Shown: piece by piece, positions 26,042 to 35,758 of the stretch
Layout: each line of letters opens with the position of its first letter
Position numbering within the stretch: the stretch's first letter is position 1
Assembly: GCA_001917135.1 (NCBI GenBank)
Contig: MNTT01000016.1
Coordinates: forward strand, 199,576-263,575
Source: Acetobacter sp. 46_36
GTDB lineage: Bacteria; Pseudomonadota; Alphaproteobacteria; RF32; CAG-239
Reading direction: 5' to 3'
Length of the DNA: 64,000 nucleotides
Made by a program: the position numbers and the translations under genes
Notes under the pieces: model-generated
Database searches by the model: none
Seen by the model: the letters and a program-made list of their open reading frames with translations, nothing else
What the model was told of the DNA's origin: nothing

Positions 26042-27817
26042 ATGAAAAAGAAAAGTTTTTTTCTGCAGACGTTCCGCTTTTTGCGGGCTTTCCGTTTTTT
26101 GCAGACGTTACGGCTTCTGCCGGCTTTCGGGTACGGAATACCGACTGCCGCGGCTTTGGTTCTGGCAGTGCTGATGTTTGCGGGGTGCGACGGTGCCGAA
26201 AAGGCAATTTTCAGCATGGAAGATGATGACATCACGCTGATTTCTTATGACTACGAGTGGAAAACCGCTGTGGCTGAAGACACGGTGTTTATGACCTGCG
26301 CACAGCAATTGGTTTACAGTTCCAGCGGTACAAGGCATACGCTGACGCCGCAGGCACGGCTTAAACTCTGGCCGGCGAAAGACACCATCCTGTTTAACAA
26401 GACAGACAGTCCAGTGCCGGCTTTGGAGAACGAAACAGGCAATTCTTCCGTTTCCGGCACGCTTCCGCAGCGCCACCACATCGAAAGGCTGTTTTCTTTT
26501 AAAGACGGCCAGACGATTTCGGCAGAGATTGAATACGAAAGCTATGCTCTTGCCTCCGGTTCGGATTTTTCCGGCACAGGCAAAACCGCCCTGCCCTATA
26601 TGAAAATCGACGCGCCCGTTTTTCTCAGCTCCCGAGCGGAGGAAATTCCGGGTTCGGACGGATGTTTCAGGGCCGAGGCGGATTTTAACGCCGTCTGGAG
26701 CGTTTACGGACAGGAGGACACAGGCACGGAAAAGCTGACCGCCGCTTATGTCAAAAAAAGCACTGATGCGGCAGATGAACTCCTTCGCACCGAATACGGC
26801 AAAGGATGGGAATGGAACAGCGCTTCTTCCTTTACGCTCTATGTTGAAAAGACCGAAATATGGAGCCTGTCGGGTACAAAACGCCAAAAATTCCAATCGC
26901 CGGCACTTTCTTTTGCATTTGAGGGCAAAGAAGACAGAACGCTGGAGGTTGCAAACTTTGACTTTAAGGCTTCTGCCGAGATGCAGACAAGCCGAAAGGA
27001 TGACATCAGCGGCAACGGCTGGACTCTCAAAAAAGGAACGGTTACGCAGACGATAAGTTTCAGTAACGGTTCTGACGCTTTCAGCGATGTTTTCAGTTAT
27101 CCCGCCTATGAAGCAGGGTACGCCCTCGACGGGCAGACTTTCGGGTTTGACCTGACTGCGGTTTTCAATGAAACGCACAGCCTAATCCCGAACGGCGAAA
27201 ATTCTGCCAAAAACACCACGGAGGCGACAGTTTCCCTGCTTGGAAAGAGTTTCGGCGCTTCCGTCGTTACTCTGCTGGTCAAAAAAGGCGGCTCGCCCGA
27301 TCCGAACCCTGATCCTGACCCAGAGCCGGATCCCAACCCCGACCCGGTTCCCGGACACGGCAAAATTTTTGACTTTGCGGTTACCGCCGTGCTTGACGTC
27401 GACGGATTAAGCCACAAAAGCAACATCACCAAAAAAGCCGTTGTCATCCGTTTTGAAGAAGGGTACAGTTTCGGCGTCTGCGCTTATGAAGAAGCATTTC
27501 CTCAGGAAATGACCTATGTGCAGAGCGGCTATACCGGCTTTAATTCCGCAGCACAGCAATGTGCCGGAGCCGCATTCAGGCTTGCCCGCGCAGTTGACGC
27601 CGCTGACGGCGGAATTGAATGGTATGCGGAAGACAACTCGCTGATTGCCGGCGTCGACGTCCTTACCTGCAAAATCCTGGGCTGGAAGAATATTGTCAAC
27701 AAGCGTTATTCCTCTACGGTCAACGGCTACAAAGGCAGCTATTCCCAAGACCGCTACACCCTGACGCTTACGGCTCCCGACGGAACGGTCAGGACGTATA
27801 AGTCAGGCAGCAAGTAG
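26042..27817 (+). CDS. large lipoprotein of unknown function
   Basis: 591 residues. An unusually long N-region with near-repeats (FRFLRAFRFLQTLRLLPAF) precedes a hydrophobic core and a lipobox MFAGC (Cys49), so the protein should be lipidated. Residues 50-415 look beta-rich and secreted. A proline-aspartate spacer (PDPNPDPDPEPDPNP, about 418-438) separates a C-terminal domain of about 145 residues. Such PD spacers before C-terminal domains are common in Bacteroidota surface lipoproteins and rare in Alphaproteobacteria, so lateral transfer is possible (inference). A strong terminator follows. I do not recognise the domains. Confidence 0.72.
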   Translation: MKKKSFFLQTFRFLRAFRFLQTLRLLPAFGYGIPTAAALVLAVLMFAGCDGAEKAIFSMEDDDITLISYDYEWKTAVAEDTVFMTCAQQLVYSSSGTRHTLTPQARLKLWPAKDTILFNKTDSPVPALENETGNSSVSGTLPQRHHIERLFSFKDGQTISAEIEYESYALASGSDFSGTGKTALPYMKIDAPVFLSSRAEEIPGSDGCFRAEADFNAVWSVYGQEDTGTEKLTAAYVKKSTDAADELLRTEYGKGWEWNSASSFTLYVEKTEIWSLSGTKRQKFQSPALSFAFEGKEDRTLEVANFDFKASAEMQTSRKDDISGNGWTLKKGTVTQTISFSNGSDAFSDVFSYPAYEAGYALDGQTFGFDLTAVFNETHSLIPNGENSAKNTTEATVSLLGKSFGASVVTLLVKKGGSPDPNPDPDPEPDPNPDPVPGHGKIFDFAVTAVLDVDGLSHKSNITKKAVVIRFEEGYSFGVCAYEEAFPQEMTYVQSGYTGFNSAAQQCAGAAFRLARAVDAADGGIEWYAEDNSLIAGVDVLTCKILGWKNIVNKRYSSTVNGYKGSYSQDRYTLTLTAPDGTVRTYKSGSK

Positions 27818-27825
27818 CTTTTTTC

Positions 27826-27873
27826 AATCCCCGAACACTGCATTGCAACATGCGTGCTCCGGGGATTTTTTTT
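27826..27873 (+). terminator. rho-independent terminator of the lipoprotein gene
   Basis: AATCCCCG (27826-27833) pairs with CGGGGATT (27860-27867) and is followed by T residues to 27873. It starts 9 bp after the stop codon. Confidence 0.85.
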
Positions 27874-27933
27874 GCCTGCATATCGCTTTTTAACCGGCTT
27901 TCAAAAAAATTGCCAAAATGCGCACAAATAATG

Positions 27934-27962
27934 TTGATTTTTTGTTTATAACATGGTATAAA
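27934..27962 (+). promoter_or_regulatory. sigma-70 promoter of the 1146-residue membrane protein gene
   Basis: TTGATT (27934-27939) and TATAAA (27957-27962) are separated by 17 bp, 41 bp before the ATG at 28004. Confidence 0.65.
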
Positions 27963-28003
27963 GGTCTTATACTTTGATTTAAAAAACTGAATTGAGGTTT
28001 TGG

Positions 28004-31000
28004 ATGCCAAGCTTTAGCAGAGGAAACGACGGATTGGACAAAGAATATTTTGAAGAGCTGCAGGAAAAATGCCGCTTTCTCGGAATTTCGCTCAAGGAAA
28101 AGGATTTCAGGAAAAATCCCGACAAATATATTGAGGCCGCCCGCAACTACGACGAACGGGTCAAAGACTATCTGCATGAGCGCCAAGACCGCCTGAAAAG
28201 CCTGCAGGAACAGTTTGCCAGAGAAGACAATATTCCCACCTTTATGGCGCTCGGCAAAGCCCGCATGGTCCTGACCGGAGAAGTTCACCGGCAGATGCTT
28301 GCGGAAAAAATGGCCGAAACAGCCTTTGCCAAAATCGAGGAAGAATACAATTTCAGCGTCAAAGACCTGCACAATAAACGCAACCGGGACAAGTTTGAGC
28401 GGTTGGCCTATGCGTTTGCGATTTCTCCCCAAGACCTTGCGAACCAGCTTCAGGACGCCGGCAACATCGGCGAAGCTTTGAAAAACTCAGACTATCAAAA
28501 AGAATTTCTGCAGCTTGCCTTTGACAATGATGCCGTTAAAACAGCAGCGGAGGCAATGGCAGCCTTTTCTCCTCTCCACCCAAGCAATGGAACGCTAATG
28601 CTTCAGGCTGCGCGCGACGAGGCCGGCAGAATACGCTTTGCCGAATTGCAGGCAGTTGTAGCCGAAAATACGGCAGCAGCGACAACCCGAAATGCCGCCA
28701 GTACTGACAAGACGATTGCTGCCGACAGGACGTCCGTTTCCGGCAGAACGCCTGTTTCCGACAGAACTCCCGTTTCTGACAGAACGGCGGCAGTGCAGCC
28801 GGAGAATGCTGCTGCGGCAGGAGAAAAAAAGGCAGCCAAACTGCTTGCCGAATTTGCCCGCTACAAAGACAACCAAAACGGCCGTTCCCTTTTAGAGCAA
28901 AATGCCAAAGCGCTCAATAAAAAAGCTAATTTCGTTTATCTGGAACGGACGCTTGACACATTCGGCCTGCACGGACAGGCGGCAAAAGATTTTCGCATGG
29001 CTTTGTCCCGCCACAAAGGCAGCCTGAAAGATTTCTTGGAACATTATGAGCAGACATCGTTTTCTTCCCGGCAAAGCCAAACGACAAACTCCGCCAGCCG
29101 AAACGGCGAAAGGCAAAGTGACGTCTATGCGCCGCAACCGGCGGACAAGCAGCGCGTACAAGAGTCAAAACAGCAGAAACAGATCCGTCGGGAAGCCGAG
29201 AAACAACGTAAGGAAAGCGAGAAAAAGCGCAAAGAGGCCGAAAAGCAGCACCGCAAAGAACTGAAACAACAGCAGAAGGCTCTGCGGAAGGCGCGGTTCC
29301 GCTCATGGCTGGGACGCTTAAAATCCCGGGCAGGAAGAACAAAGCAGGCGATTATCGAAAACATTGCCGCCGTTTACCACAGTGCGTCCGCTCCCGTCAA
29401 AATGACGGCAGAAAAAGCGCGGAAGCTTTTTGCGCCAAAACAGAAAGAGCAACAAGCACCGAAACAGACGGTAAAGATGCAGCCGGTCAAGACGGCAGAA
29501 GGGTTAGAGCTCGGCACACAGCAAAAAATCAGGACAATTACGCTGAATGTCGAAAATTATAAAACACAAAAACGCCAGGAAAAGAAAGCTAAAATTATTG
29601 AATTTAAGCAGAAAGTCCGTGAAAAAAGCAAAAAGACCCTGAAGTATGCAGCTATCAGCATTCCGCTGGCCGGAATGGGCTATCTCGGCTTCAAAGGCAT
29701 GCAAAATGCCGGCCCGGCTTTTGATTTCAGCAAAATTTCCATGACTACCGACACGTTTACCCTGCCGCAGGAAGTTCTGAACAAGGCGGCGACCTATTAT
29801 GCCAGCGTCAACGAAGCCTTTGGCCTTCAGGCACAGGATTTTTCCATAGCCGAGCCGGACCTGAGCTGGAGCGCGTTTATGAACCCGCCGGAGCAGCCTA
29901 TTAACGAAGCGGACTATGTAGTCCCCGTACCGCTCATTCAAAACGACAAACTGCACAACGTCCCGAATATTGACTTTTTCAACCTCTGTTTCAGCAAAAG
30001 CAACGAAACATACGGAAGCGGCGGAAAATACGGCGTCAGCAGAGAACTGTATGCCAAGTTTATGCGCAACCAAAAAGCCACGGCCAATTTTTACCACGTC
30101 GGCAGCTACGGCAGCCTTTCGTTTGACGAAGCGCGCATCATCGCCAAAACCGAGATATTCGACAAATACGGCATTGCCTATATCCAAAACCGCAGTATGG
30201 GCGCCTATCTGTATTATGCCCTGATGAAAAACCAGGACAAAGGCGGTTCCGTTGCCGCAATCGCCTCCACGATAACCGATTTTTATGATTTAAACGGGAA
30301 AACGCTGCCAGACAGCCAGAGACAGGCTCTGGAAAACCTGAGCCTCGGCCGGGACGTCAATACCGATGACTGGCACGAAATGATTGCGGCAATTAACGCA
30401 ACGGCATCTGACCAGACGCAGGAAAACAACCTGTATGCTGCCATCCAGCAAAGCCAGTTCAATATGCCGGTTCCTTATGACGCAGCAAATGCCGAAGAAA
30501 TTGCCCGACAGGCGGTTATCAACTCGAGTTTTGCTTATGAGCCGACGCTTGATTTAGACGGACAGACCGGCATTCCTATGCTGGACAATGAAGATTTCAA
30601 TCTGTTTGCGGATAACCCTTTTCTGACGGAAATATCCCATGAAACCACCAATGCCGATAACGAAAAAGAAATCATGGAAGCCCAAAAACAAAAGGATATG
30701 GAAACGTTTTGCAAAATTTATGCGCAATGCAGTTACAACAATGTTATCAGGCTTTCTTACGGAGAAAAGCGCCAAGCTTTTGACGCTGCAAACAAAGCCC
30801 TTGCCCGGCAGGGAATTTACGGTAAAATCGACCGCGGGCTTTACTGCGCGGGAATGAGTATGGCCAGCTTCTGCCAGGCATACGAAATCTTCAAAAAGGA
30901 AAATCCCGAAAGCTTTGTCGGCGAAGCCGTCGGCAGCATTATTGAAAAATGCAAAATCAGCGCTCACAGTACAACCGGTATGCGGGATATATACAAAAAA

Positions 31001-31444
31001 TACTCCAACCGCATTATCTATTCGGAAAATCTGGAACGCGACATCAAGGACCATATGCGTAACCATCCCAATTCTATCCTGCAAAGCGGTTTCAGAAGAA
31101 ACGCCGCGGGCAACCAGCATTATAACGGCTTTTTCCCGTCGATGAATACGGCATCGCAGGACGCCTATACCTATTGCGCTTTCAATAACAATCACTGGGG
31201 CAACGAGAATACGTTTTCCAACGTTTTACGCGACAGGCGCCGTGCCCGGTTCGGTAAAGGCGGATGGTATGTTGACGTTACGGCCTGGATTGACGACGAA
31301 GCCGATACCAGAATCAGGCGCGAACTGGAAAAACGCGCCGAACTGCGGCAGAAACTTGAGCCGGTTTCCATCCCCACTATTACGCAGCATTATTTCAATA
31401 ATATTTCGACGCTCTTAAACAAAAAGCTATCGGGCAGAAATTAA
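28004..31444 (+). CDS. large membrane protein with possible GH108-like and papain-like domains
   Basis: 1146 residues from the ATG at 28004, chosen over a TTG at 27992 because TTGAGG precedes it. Residues 1-230 are charged and helical. Near 245-262 come PVSDRT repeats. Residues 380-450 are a Lys/Glu/Gln coiled coil, followed by an Arg/Lys-rich stretch and one likely membrane helix at about 547-568. The exported part has two candidate domains. The first (about 660-760) has NETYGSGGKYGVS and LSFDEARIIAKTEIFDKYG, like GH108-type muramidases. The second (about 906-1085) has YCAGMSMASFC and a later HYNGFF, with the spacing of NlpC/P60- or CHAP-like cysteine peptidases. It converges on the AAA+/VWA operon. 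Domain calls are tentative. Confidence 0.6.
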   Translation: MPSFSRGNDGLDKEYFEELQEKCRFLGISLKEKDFRKNPDKYIEAARNYDERVKDYLHERQDRLKSLQEQFAREDNIPTFMALGKARMVLTGEVHRQMLAEKMAETAFAKIEEEYNFSVKDLHNKRNRDKFERLAYAFAISPQDLANQLQDAGNIGEALKNSDYQKEFLQLAFDNDAVKTAAEAMAAFSPLHPSNGTLMLQAARDEAGRIRFAELQAVVAENTAAATTRNAASTDKTIAADRTSVSGRTPVSDRTPVSDRTAAVQPENAAAAGEKKAAKLLAEFARYKDNQNGRSLLEQNAKALNKKANFVYLERTLDTFGLHGQAAKDFRMALSRHKGSLKDFLEHYEQTSFSSRQSQTTNSASRNGERQSDVYAPQPADKQRVQESKQQKQIRREAEKQRKESEKKRKEAEKQHRKELKQQQKALRKARFRSWLGRLKSRAGRTKQAIIENIAAVYHSASAPVKMTAEKARKLFAPKQKEQQAPKQTVKMQPVKTAEGLELGTQQKIRTITLNVENYKTQKRQEKKAKIIEFKQKVREKSKKTLKYAAISIPLAGMGYLGFKGMQNAGPAFDFSKISMTTDTFTLPQEVLNKAATYYASVNEAFGLQAQDFSIAEPDLSWSAFMNPPEQPINEADYVVPVPLIQNDKLHNVPNIDFFNLCFSKSNETYGSGGKYGVSRELYAKFMRNQKATANFYHVGSYGSLSFDEARIIAKTEIFDKYGIAYIQNRSMGAYLYYALMKNQDKGGSVAAIASTITDFYDLNGKTLPDSQRQALENLSLGRDVNTDDWHEMIAAINATASDQTQENNLYAAIQQSQFNMPVPYDAANAEEIARQAVINSSFAYEPTLDLDGQTGIPMLDNEDFNLFADNPFLTEISHETTNADNEKEIMEAQKQKDMETFCKIYAQCSYNNVIRLSYGEKRQAFDAANKALARQGIYGKIDRGLYCAGMSMASFCQAYEIFKKENPESFVGEAVGSIIEKCKISAHSTTGMRDIYKKYSNRIIYSENLERDIKDHMRNHPNSILQSGFRRNAAGNQHYNGFFPSMNTASQDAYTYCAFNNNHWGNENTFSNVLRDRRRARFGKGGWYVDVTAWIDDEADTRIRRELEKRAELRQKLEPVSIPTITQHYFNNISTLLNKKLSGRN

Positions 31445-31496
31445 TTTTGTAAAATGCAGTACGACAAAAGACTGCAAATAAAGGTGGTAAAAAAAA

Positions 31497-31624
31497 GCGG
31501 CAGCCACAAATAAAGAAAGCGGATAAAGGCGGCGGCTACAAATAAAGAAAGCGAATAAAAGCGGCAGCCGCAAATAAAGACGATGGATAAAAGCAGGTGC
31601 CGCAAATAAAGGCGACGAAAAAAA
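31497..31624. repeat. four tandem 32-bp repeats between convergent genes
   Basis: Units start at 31497, 31529, 31561 and 31593, each beginning GCGGC or GCAGG and containing CAAATAAAG at the same place. A degenerate unit precedes (about 31470) and a partial one follows. The unit length is not a multiple of three. The array fills the gap between the ends of the large membrane protein gene and the paralogue gene at 31636. No terminator is visible for either gene. Confidence 0.85.
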
Positions 31625-31635
31625 GCGGCGGTATA

Positions 31636-33846
31636 TTACCAGCGGCCGTGCTGCCGTCTTTTCAACAATTGATTTTTTATGCGGGAAAACAGGTTCCCTG
31701 TCTGTTCCTGTTTTTGCTCTGCGCCCGGTTCGGGCTTCGGGGAACAAACACCGGCTCCGGCATTATGCCCTCTCCGGGAAACTGCTGAATTGGAGGCAAT
31801 GGCTGAAGATGAAGCCGAAACGGCAGCGGCATCTGCGGAAGGAGCAACGGTATGCTGAAGCTGTGCGGCACGAATTTTGGCTAAAATTCCGGCAGCTTTC
31901 TGTGGTTTGGCAAAACTCAAATCCTGCAAAGGACTATTCTCGCTGACACGGTGGTTTATCAATACGGCTGCAACATAGTGGCTGTTATACCCTTCTTTTG
32001 CATATTGGTATTTTTCGTCAGCGCAAAAAGCGGCAAGCCGCTCATAAATATCATCGGCGCCTTTGTACGCCAATTGCCGGGCGATTTCGAAATTGCGCAC
32101 CAGCCCATGAACCGTTTCCAACATCAATTCTTTTATTTTCTTTGAATGGTCGAGGGTTCCTTCTTCTTCAAACAGCCGACGGGCTATTTCAAAATTAGTA
32201 TCGGCAGCGACAAGCAGCCGGCGGGTTGAAATTTCCGGATTTTCTCCCTTGCGAAAAAAATCATGGGCGGCAATATTGTTTAATGCCAACTCGGGAAAAT
32301 CATCAATCGTCTGCTCTTCATCGGCATGGACACGAAAGCCTTTCAGAAAATCATACATTTTCCGAGATGACTTTATCTGAGAAAGATATTCTGCCGGCGG
32401 TTTTTGCAGCTGATAGACGTTCAGCCCCGATTTTTCATCAACTATTTTATCCAGAACGTTCCGGGAGGCGGCGTAATCGAAAGTTAATGCCAGCAGGTCG
32501 CTTTGCCGTAACAGCCAATAGTTTACGGCGATATCCGCGACAAAGTCCGCATCTTTCTCCCTGCGGCCGCACTGAGCTTCAAGCAAAAGCCCAAGACACT
32601 TGGATACACTGGGAATTTCGGCATCTGTTTCCGTGCGGGGAATTACGCCGGTTTCCGTATCACGGCTGTAGATATGCAGCAGGCGGGAAAAAACGGCGGA
32701 AAATTCTTTGGCTATGCCTTCGTCCTGCATTCCCGAACGGCAAACTCCGCCGGTTGCCAGAGATACCGATAATCCTGACACAGCCTTATAACACAAATCC
32801 GGATACTGCAGCCAACGCACCGGCTTATTCCCCTGCTCCAACAACCCAACCAGGTGCAAAACCCGAAGGCGCTGTTCCGAGGCAAATCCTTCGGAACAGC
32901 GGATATGCCCAATTCCTGCCAAAACGGACAAAGGATAATCCTGCATCTCACAATCCGGCTGTTGCATCAGGCGGTTATACATTTCCGAAGCCGGATAGTC
33001 TCCAAGCTCGCCCATATTCAGAACCCCCATAGCGCAGAAGTTCCAGGCATCGCTGCAGTTTTCATCATATTGCAGTTTACCCTGCCGGGCGAGAATCTGC
33101 TGCGCCCGGAATGTCAGGTCCGGATTGCCTTCGGTTCTGGCTGCTACTTCCGTTTTTACATCATGACAGCCGTCTTCTGCCAACTTGGTCAAAAAAACGG
33201 TTTCTTCCAGCTTTTTCAGCGTCAAAACGGGTAAAGGCGGAAGCCTGCGCGCCAGTTTTTCCACTTCCGCCATTTGCTCCGGAGAAAGATTTTCCGACAT
33301 CATCAGCAGCGCGGCCAATTCGCTTTCCGCTTCCGTTCCCTGAGCCATAGCGGCGGCTTTGAAAACAGAAGCAGGCGTATTTTGAGGAGAGACCGTCGTA
33401 TTTTGAGAAGATGGCGTCGTATTTTGAGAAGATGCCGTCATATTTTGAGAAGATGCCGAAGCAGGAAATATCGAAACCGCAGCGGATGCGTTTTGGTCTT
33501 GCGGCGATGCCGGAGCGGAAAGCACAGGAGCTGCCGCCGCCAGAGAGGCTGAAATACCGTTCAGGGAGATACGCGCCACCACCTCCATATTTCGGGCATG
33601 ATGGCGGGAGCGAAACCATAATGCGCCAAGTACCGGCACATATGCCGATGTTTCTTCAGGATAATCGGCAAGGTGCATTTCTATCCGCTGCAACAATTTT
33701 GCAACAACGCCCGGATTGCCGGACGACGCCAATATGCCGCGGCAAAAATCCGGCGTCAACGGACGCTTTTCGTTGCGATGTTTCATCACTTCCGCCGCCG
33801 TCAGCAGCGGGCTTTTTTCTGCGGTAACCAATATCGGATGCAACAT
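31636..33846 (-). CDS. large helical protein of the AAA+/VWA operon (paralogue A)
   Basis: 736 residues, no signal peptide or membrane helix. The N-terminal segment ending in PLTPDFCRGILASSGNPG and the following KLLQRIE and YVPVLGALWFRSR blocks match the N-terminus of the next protein upstream in the operon, so the two are paralogues. Residues about 140-160 contain SSQNTT repeats, a low-complexity linker. The rest is alpha-helical, solenoid-like, with many Leu and Ala. AAGGA precedes the ATG at 33846. It is the last of five genes read from 42177. The function is unknown; it could be an adaptor or substrate for the AAA+/VWA pair. Confidence 0.7.
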   Translation of the reverse strand: MLHPILVTAEKSPLLTAAEVMKHRNEKRPLTPDFCRGILASSGNPGVVAKLLQRIEMHLADYPEETSAYVPVLGALWFRSRHHARNMEVVARISLNGISASLAAAAPVLSAPASPQDQNASAAVSIFPASASSQNMTASSQNTTPSSQNTTVSPQNTPASVFKAAAMAQGTEAESELAALLMMSENLSPEQMAEVEKLARRLPPLPVLTLKKLEETVFLTKLAEDGCHDVKTEVAARTEGNPDLTFRAQQILARQGKLQYDENCSDAWNFCAMGVLNMGELGDYPASEMYNRLMQQPDCEMQDYPLSVLAGIGHIRCSEGFASEQRLRVLHLVGLLEQGNKPVRWLQYPDLCYKAVSGLSVSLATGGVCRSGMQDEGIAKEFSAVFSRLLHIYSRDTETGVIPRTETDAEIPSVSKCLGLLLEAQCGRREKDADFVADIAVNYWLLRQSDLLALTFDYAASRNVLDKIVDEKSGLNVYQLQKPPAEYLSQIKSSRKMYDFLKGFRVHADEEQTIDDFPELALNNIAAHDFFRKGENPEISTRRLLVAADTNFEIARRLFEEEGTLDHSKKIKELMLETVHGLVRNFEIARQLAYKGADDIYERLAAFCADEKYQYAKEGYNSHYVAAVLINHRVSENSPLQDLSFAKPQKAAGILAKIRAAQLQHTVAPSADAAAVSASSSAIASNSAVSRRGHNAGAGVCSPKPEPGAEQKQEQTGNLFSRIKNQLLKRRQHGRW

Positions 33847-33981
33847 TGGGGTTCCTTTCCTTTTTCAATTGTCTTTCCTGTCCTGCCCTGATAACGTGCG
33901 GCAAGGCCGGCGTTTGTTTCATATAAGCCTGGGACGGGACGACACAGCACCGGAGCTTCTGCGGGAGCTGAGACTGCGAGG

Positions 33982-35742
33982 TCAGCGCGTAAACGGCTTT
34001 TTCAGCAGCAGACGGTTATATCCGCAGCCGGGGCGCGTCAGTTTGGCCAATTCAGGCGGCTGGCGCTTATATCCCAGTTTCGCAACAGCCAGACGGAAGA
34101 GTTCCAGCGGTTTGCGCGGATCCTGCTCCAGCCGTCCGCTTTTGCCGAAACGCACATTATAAATCGACTTGTAAACGTCTTCCGGGGGTTCCGCTTTGCG
34201 GGCGTAAGCTTCGCAATAAACGTTCAACAGCGCTTTAAGCCCGTTATCGCGCAAATCTGTCCGCGGCTTGTTTACAAAAGGCTCGCGATTGGCGAGGGCA
34301 ATCAGGCGAAAGTTGGACAATGCACCGCGATTGACGGCGGCAGCAAGCTCGCTGACAGTCGCGTTCCCTTCCTTTTGCGCAATCAGATAGTCTTCATAGA
34401 GGCGGGCTCCGGAGGTTTCCGGATAACGCAGCCACTGCGTTACGGTATTGCGGCAGACCCGAAAAGCAAAACATTCATGCAGCAGCCATGCGGCTTCGTC
34501 AACGCTTCCGGCACGGGAAGCAAGCTCCGGCAAGCTGACATTCAGCAGTTCCGGCGTTCCCTGATATTTTTCCTCCTGCAGGCATGCCCTCACGTTAACC
34601 CTCTGTTCCAAAAGCCGGGGGAGAAAAGCCTCGACAAAATGAAACCGGCACATCAGAGGCAAGAACCCGGCATAAATTTCTTTTCCCTGGCGCGCTAAAG
34701 CGGGAAATTCCCTGTCTGCCGGACGGACACCGACTGCATCAAGCAGCAGCGGGAACAACGCCTTTTCGCCATGCAGCATTTCGGGCGGCATTTCCCGCAC
34801 ATTGCGGAGCGCGTACAAAATGCGCTTCTGGCAGCCGGCACAGGCATCTTTTTGCGCCGGAGAAGACAATTCCGCCGCCGCCATGCCGAGCCAGGCTACA
34901 GCATCAAATATGTCGCCGGGATTGGATTGCAGCAGCCCCGCAGCACAAGGAGCAAGCAAATCGCCCATTTCCCCCATCAGAAAGATATCGGCAGCAGACG
35001 GTGCGTCATCATAAAGGCCGGGACGGATACCGGGGTCGGAAGGTGTATCGGGACGGATACCGAGGCCGGGATTGGAGGGTGTGTCGGATTGGATACCGGA
35101 GCCGGGGTTGGAGGGGGTGTCGGATTGGATACCGGGGCCGGGGTTGAAGGGTGTGTCGGATTGGATACCGGAGCCGGAAAGTGTATCGGGACGGATACTG
35201 CCGCTCCGGCAAAAGCCGCGCAGCATTCGCACCATATCGGGAGCCAGCCTTTCAGGATATGCCGAGTAAATGCCGGCATCAAGATTAAAACGGGGATTTT
35301 CGGGGTTATATACCGTCCCGGCATCGCCGCGGACGCCGTTTTTAACGCGTTTCAACAGTTTCTGCGCAATGCATGCCGAATTTGCAGTGTGCTTTTTCAA
35401 TGCCGCAAAGCGACAGGCAAAAGCGTATTCTTCGGCAGTATAATTGTCATACGGGAAAAATTCATTGACAAGGTTGGCTGCTTTTTCGATAATTTTCGGC
35501 GTGGCGACCGTCCGGGAAACCATCGCTTCAACATAAGGCAGGTATGCGTCTATCTCCTGCGGCGCGGCAGATAAACGGTTCTCTATCATATCCAGCAGTT
35601 TTCCGGCAACGCTCTGGTTAGCGGACGACGTCAGAATTTCGCGGCAGAAATCCGGCGTCAACGGAACGCCGGACTTGCGGCGCTCCTGCAGCATGACGCT
35701 GCAGTGCAGAGGGCTTTGCGGATTGGTTATTTCCAGTTTCAT
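33982..35742 (-). CDS. large helical protein of the AAA+/VWA operon (paralogue B)
   Basis: 586 residues from the ATG at 35742. A TTG at 35775 would add 11 residues and overlap the upstream gene; the ATG aligns with the paralogue and has a GGGGTGG stretch just before it. PLTPDFCREILTSSANQS and KLLDMIENRLSAAPQEIDAYLP match paralogue A (31636-33846). Around residue 185-245 there is a Pro/Gly/Asp linker made of 12-residue repeats (IQSDTPSNPGSG type) encoded by 36-bp DNA repeats. The rest is helical. It has no known domain that I recognise. It is co-transcribed with the AAA+ ATPase. Confidence 0.68.
   Translation of the reverse strand: MKLEITNPQSPLHCSVMLQERRKSGVPLTPDFCREILTSSANQSVAGKLLDMIENRLSAAPQEIDAYLPYVEAMVSRTVATPKIIEKAANLVNEFFPYDNYTAEEYAFACRFAALKKHTANSACIAQKLLKRVKNGVRGDAGTVYNPENPRFNLDAGIYSAYPERLAPDMVRMLRGFCRSGSIRPDTLSGSGIQSDTPFNPGPGIQSDTPSNPGSGIQSDTPSNPGLGIRPDTPSDPGIRPGLYDDAPSAADIFLMGEMGDLLAPCAAGLLQSNPGDIFDAVAWLGMAAAELSSPAQKDACAGCQKRILYALRNVREMPPEMLHGEKALFPLLLDAVGVRPADREFPALARQGKEIYAGFLPLMCRFHFVEAFLPRLLEQRVNVRACLQEEKYQGTPELLNVSLPELASRAGSVDEAAWLLHECFAFRVCRNTVTQWLRYPETSGARLYEDYLIAQKEGNATVSELAAAVNRGALSNFRLIALANREPFVNKPRTDLRDNGLKALLNVYCEAYARKAEPPEDVYKSIYNVRFGKSGRLEQDPRKPLELFRLAVAKLGYKRQPPELAKLTRPGCGYNRLLLKKPFTR
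35025..35198. repeat. 36-bp coding tandem repeats in paralogue B
   Basis: Six units open with GGATACCGG or a variant at 35025, 35055, 35091, 35127, 35163 and 35193; the three central ones are exactly 36 bp and the outer ones 30 bp. All lengths keep the frame, giving a repeated Ile-Gln-Ser-Asp-Thr-Pro linker. Confidence 0.9.
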
Positions 35743-35758
35743 CGCCACCCCGTTTTTC

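Noticed and set aside
26108..27178. 356-codon minus-strand frame opposite the lipoprotein
   Set aside because: The plus-strand frame has a signal, lipobox and terminator; the minus frame has none of these.
31497..31624. CRISPR array
   Set aside because: The 32-bp units are directly adjacent with no spacers and are degenerate; no cas genes are near.
31427..31747. 106-codon minus-strand frame through the 32-bp repeats
   Set aside because: It is mostly the repeat array read as hydrophobic residues, and the unit is not a multiple of three.
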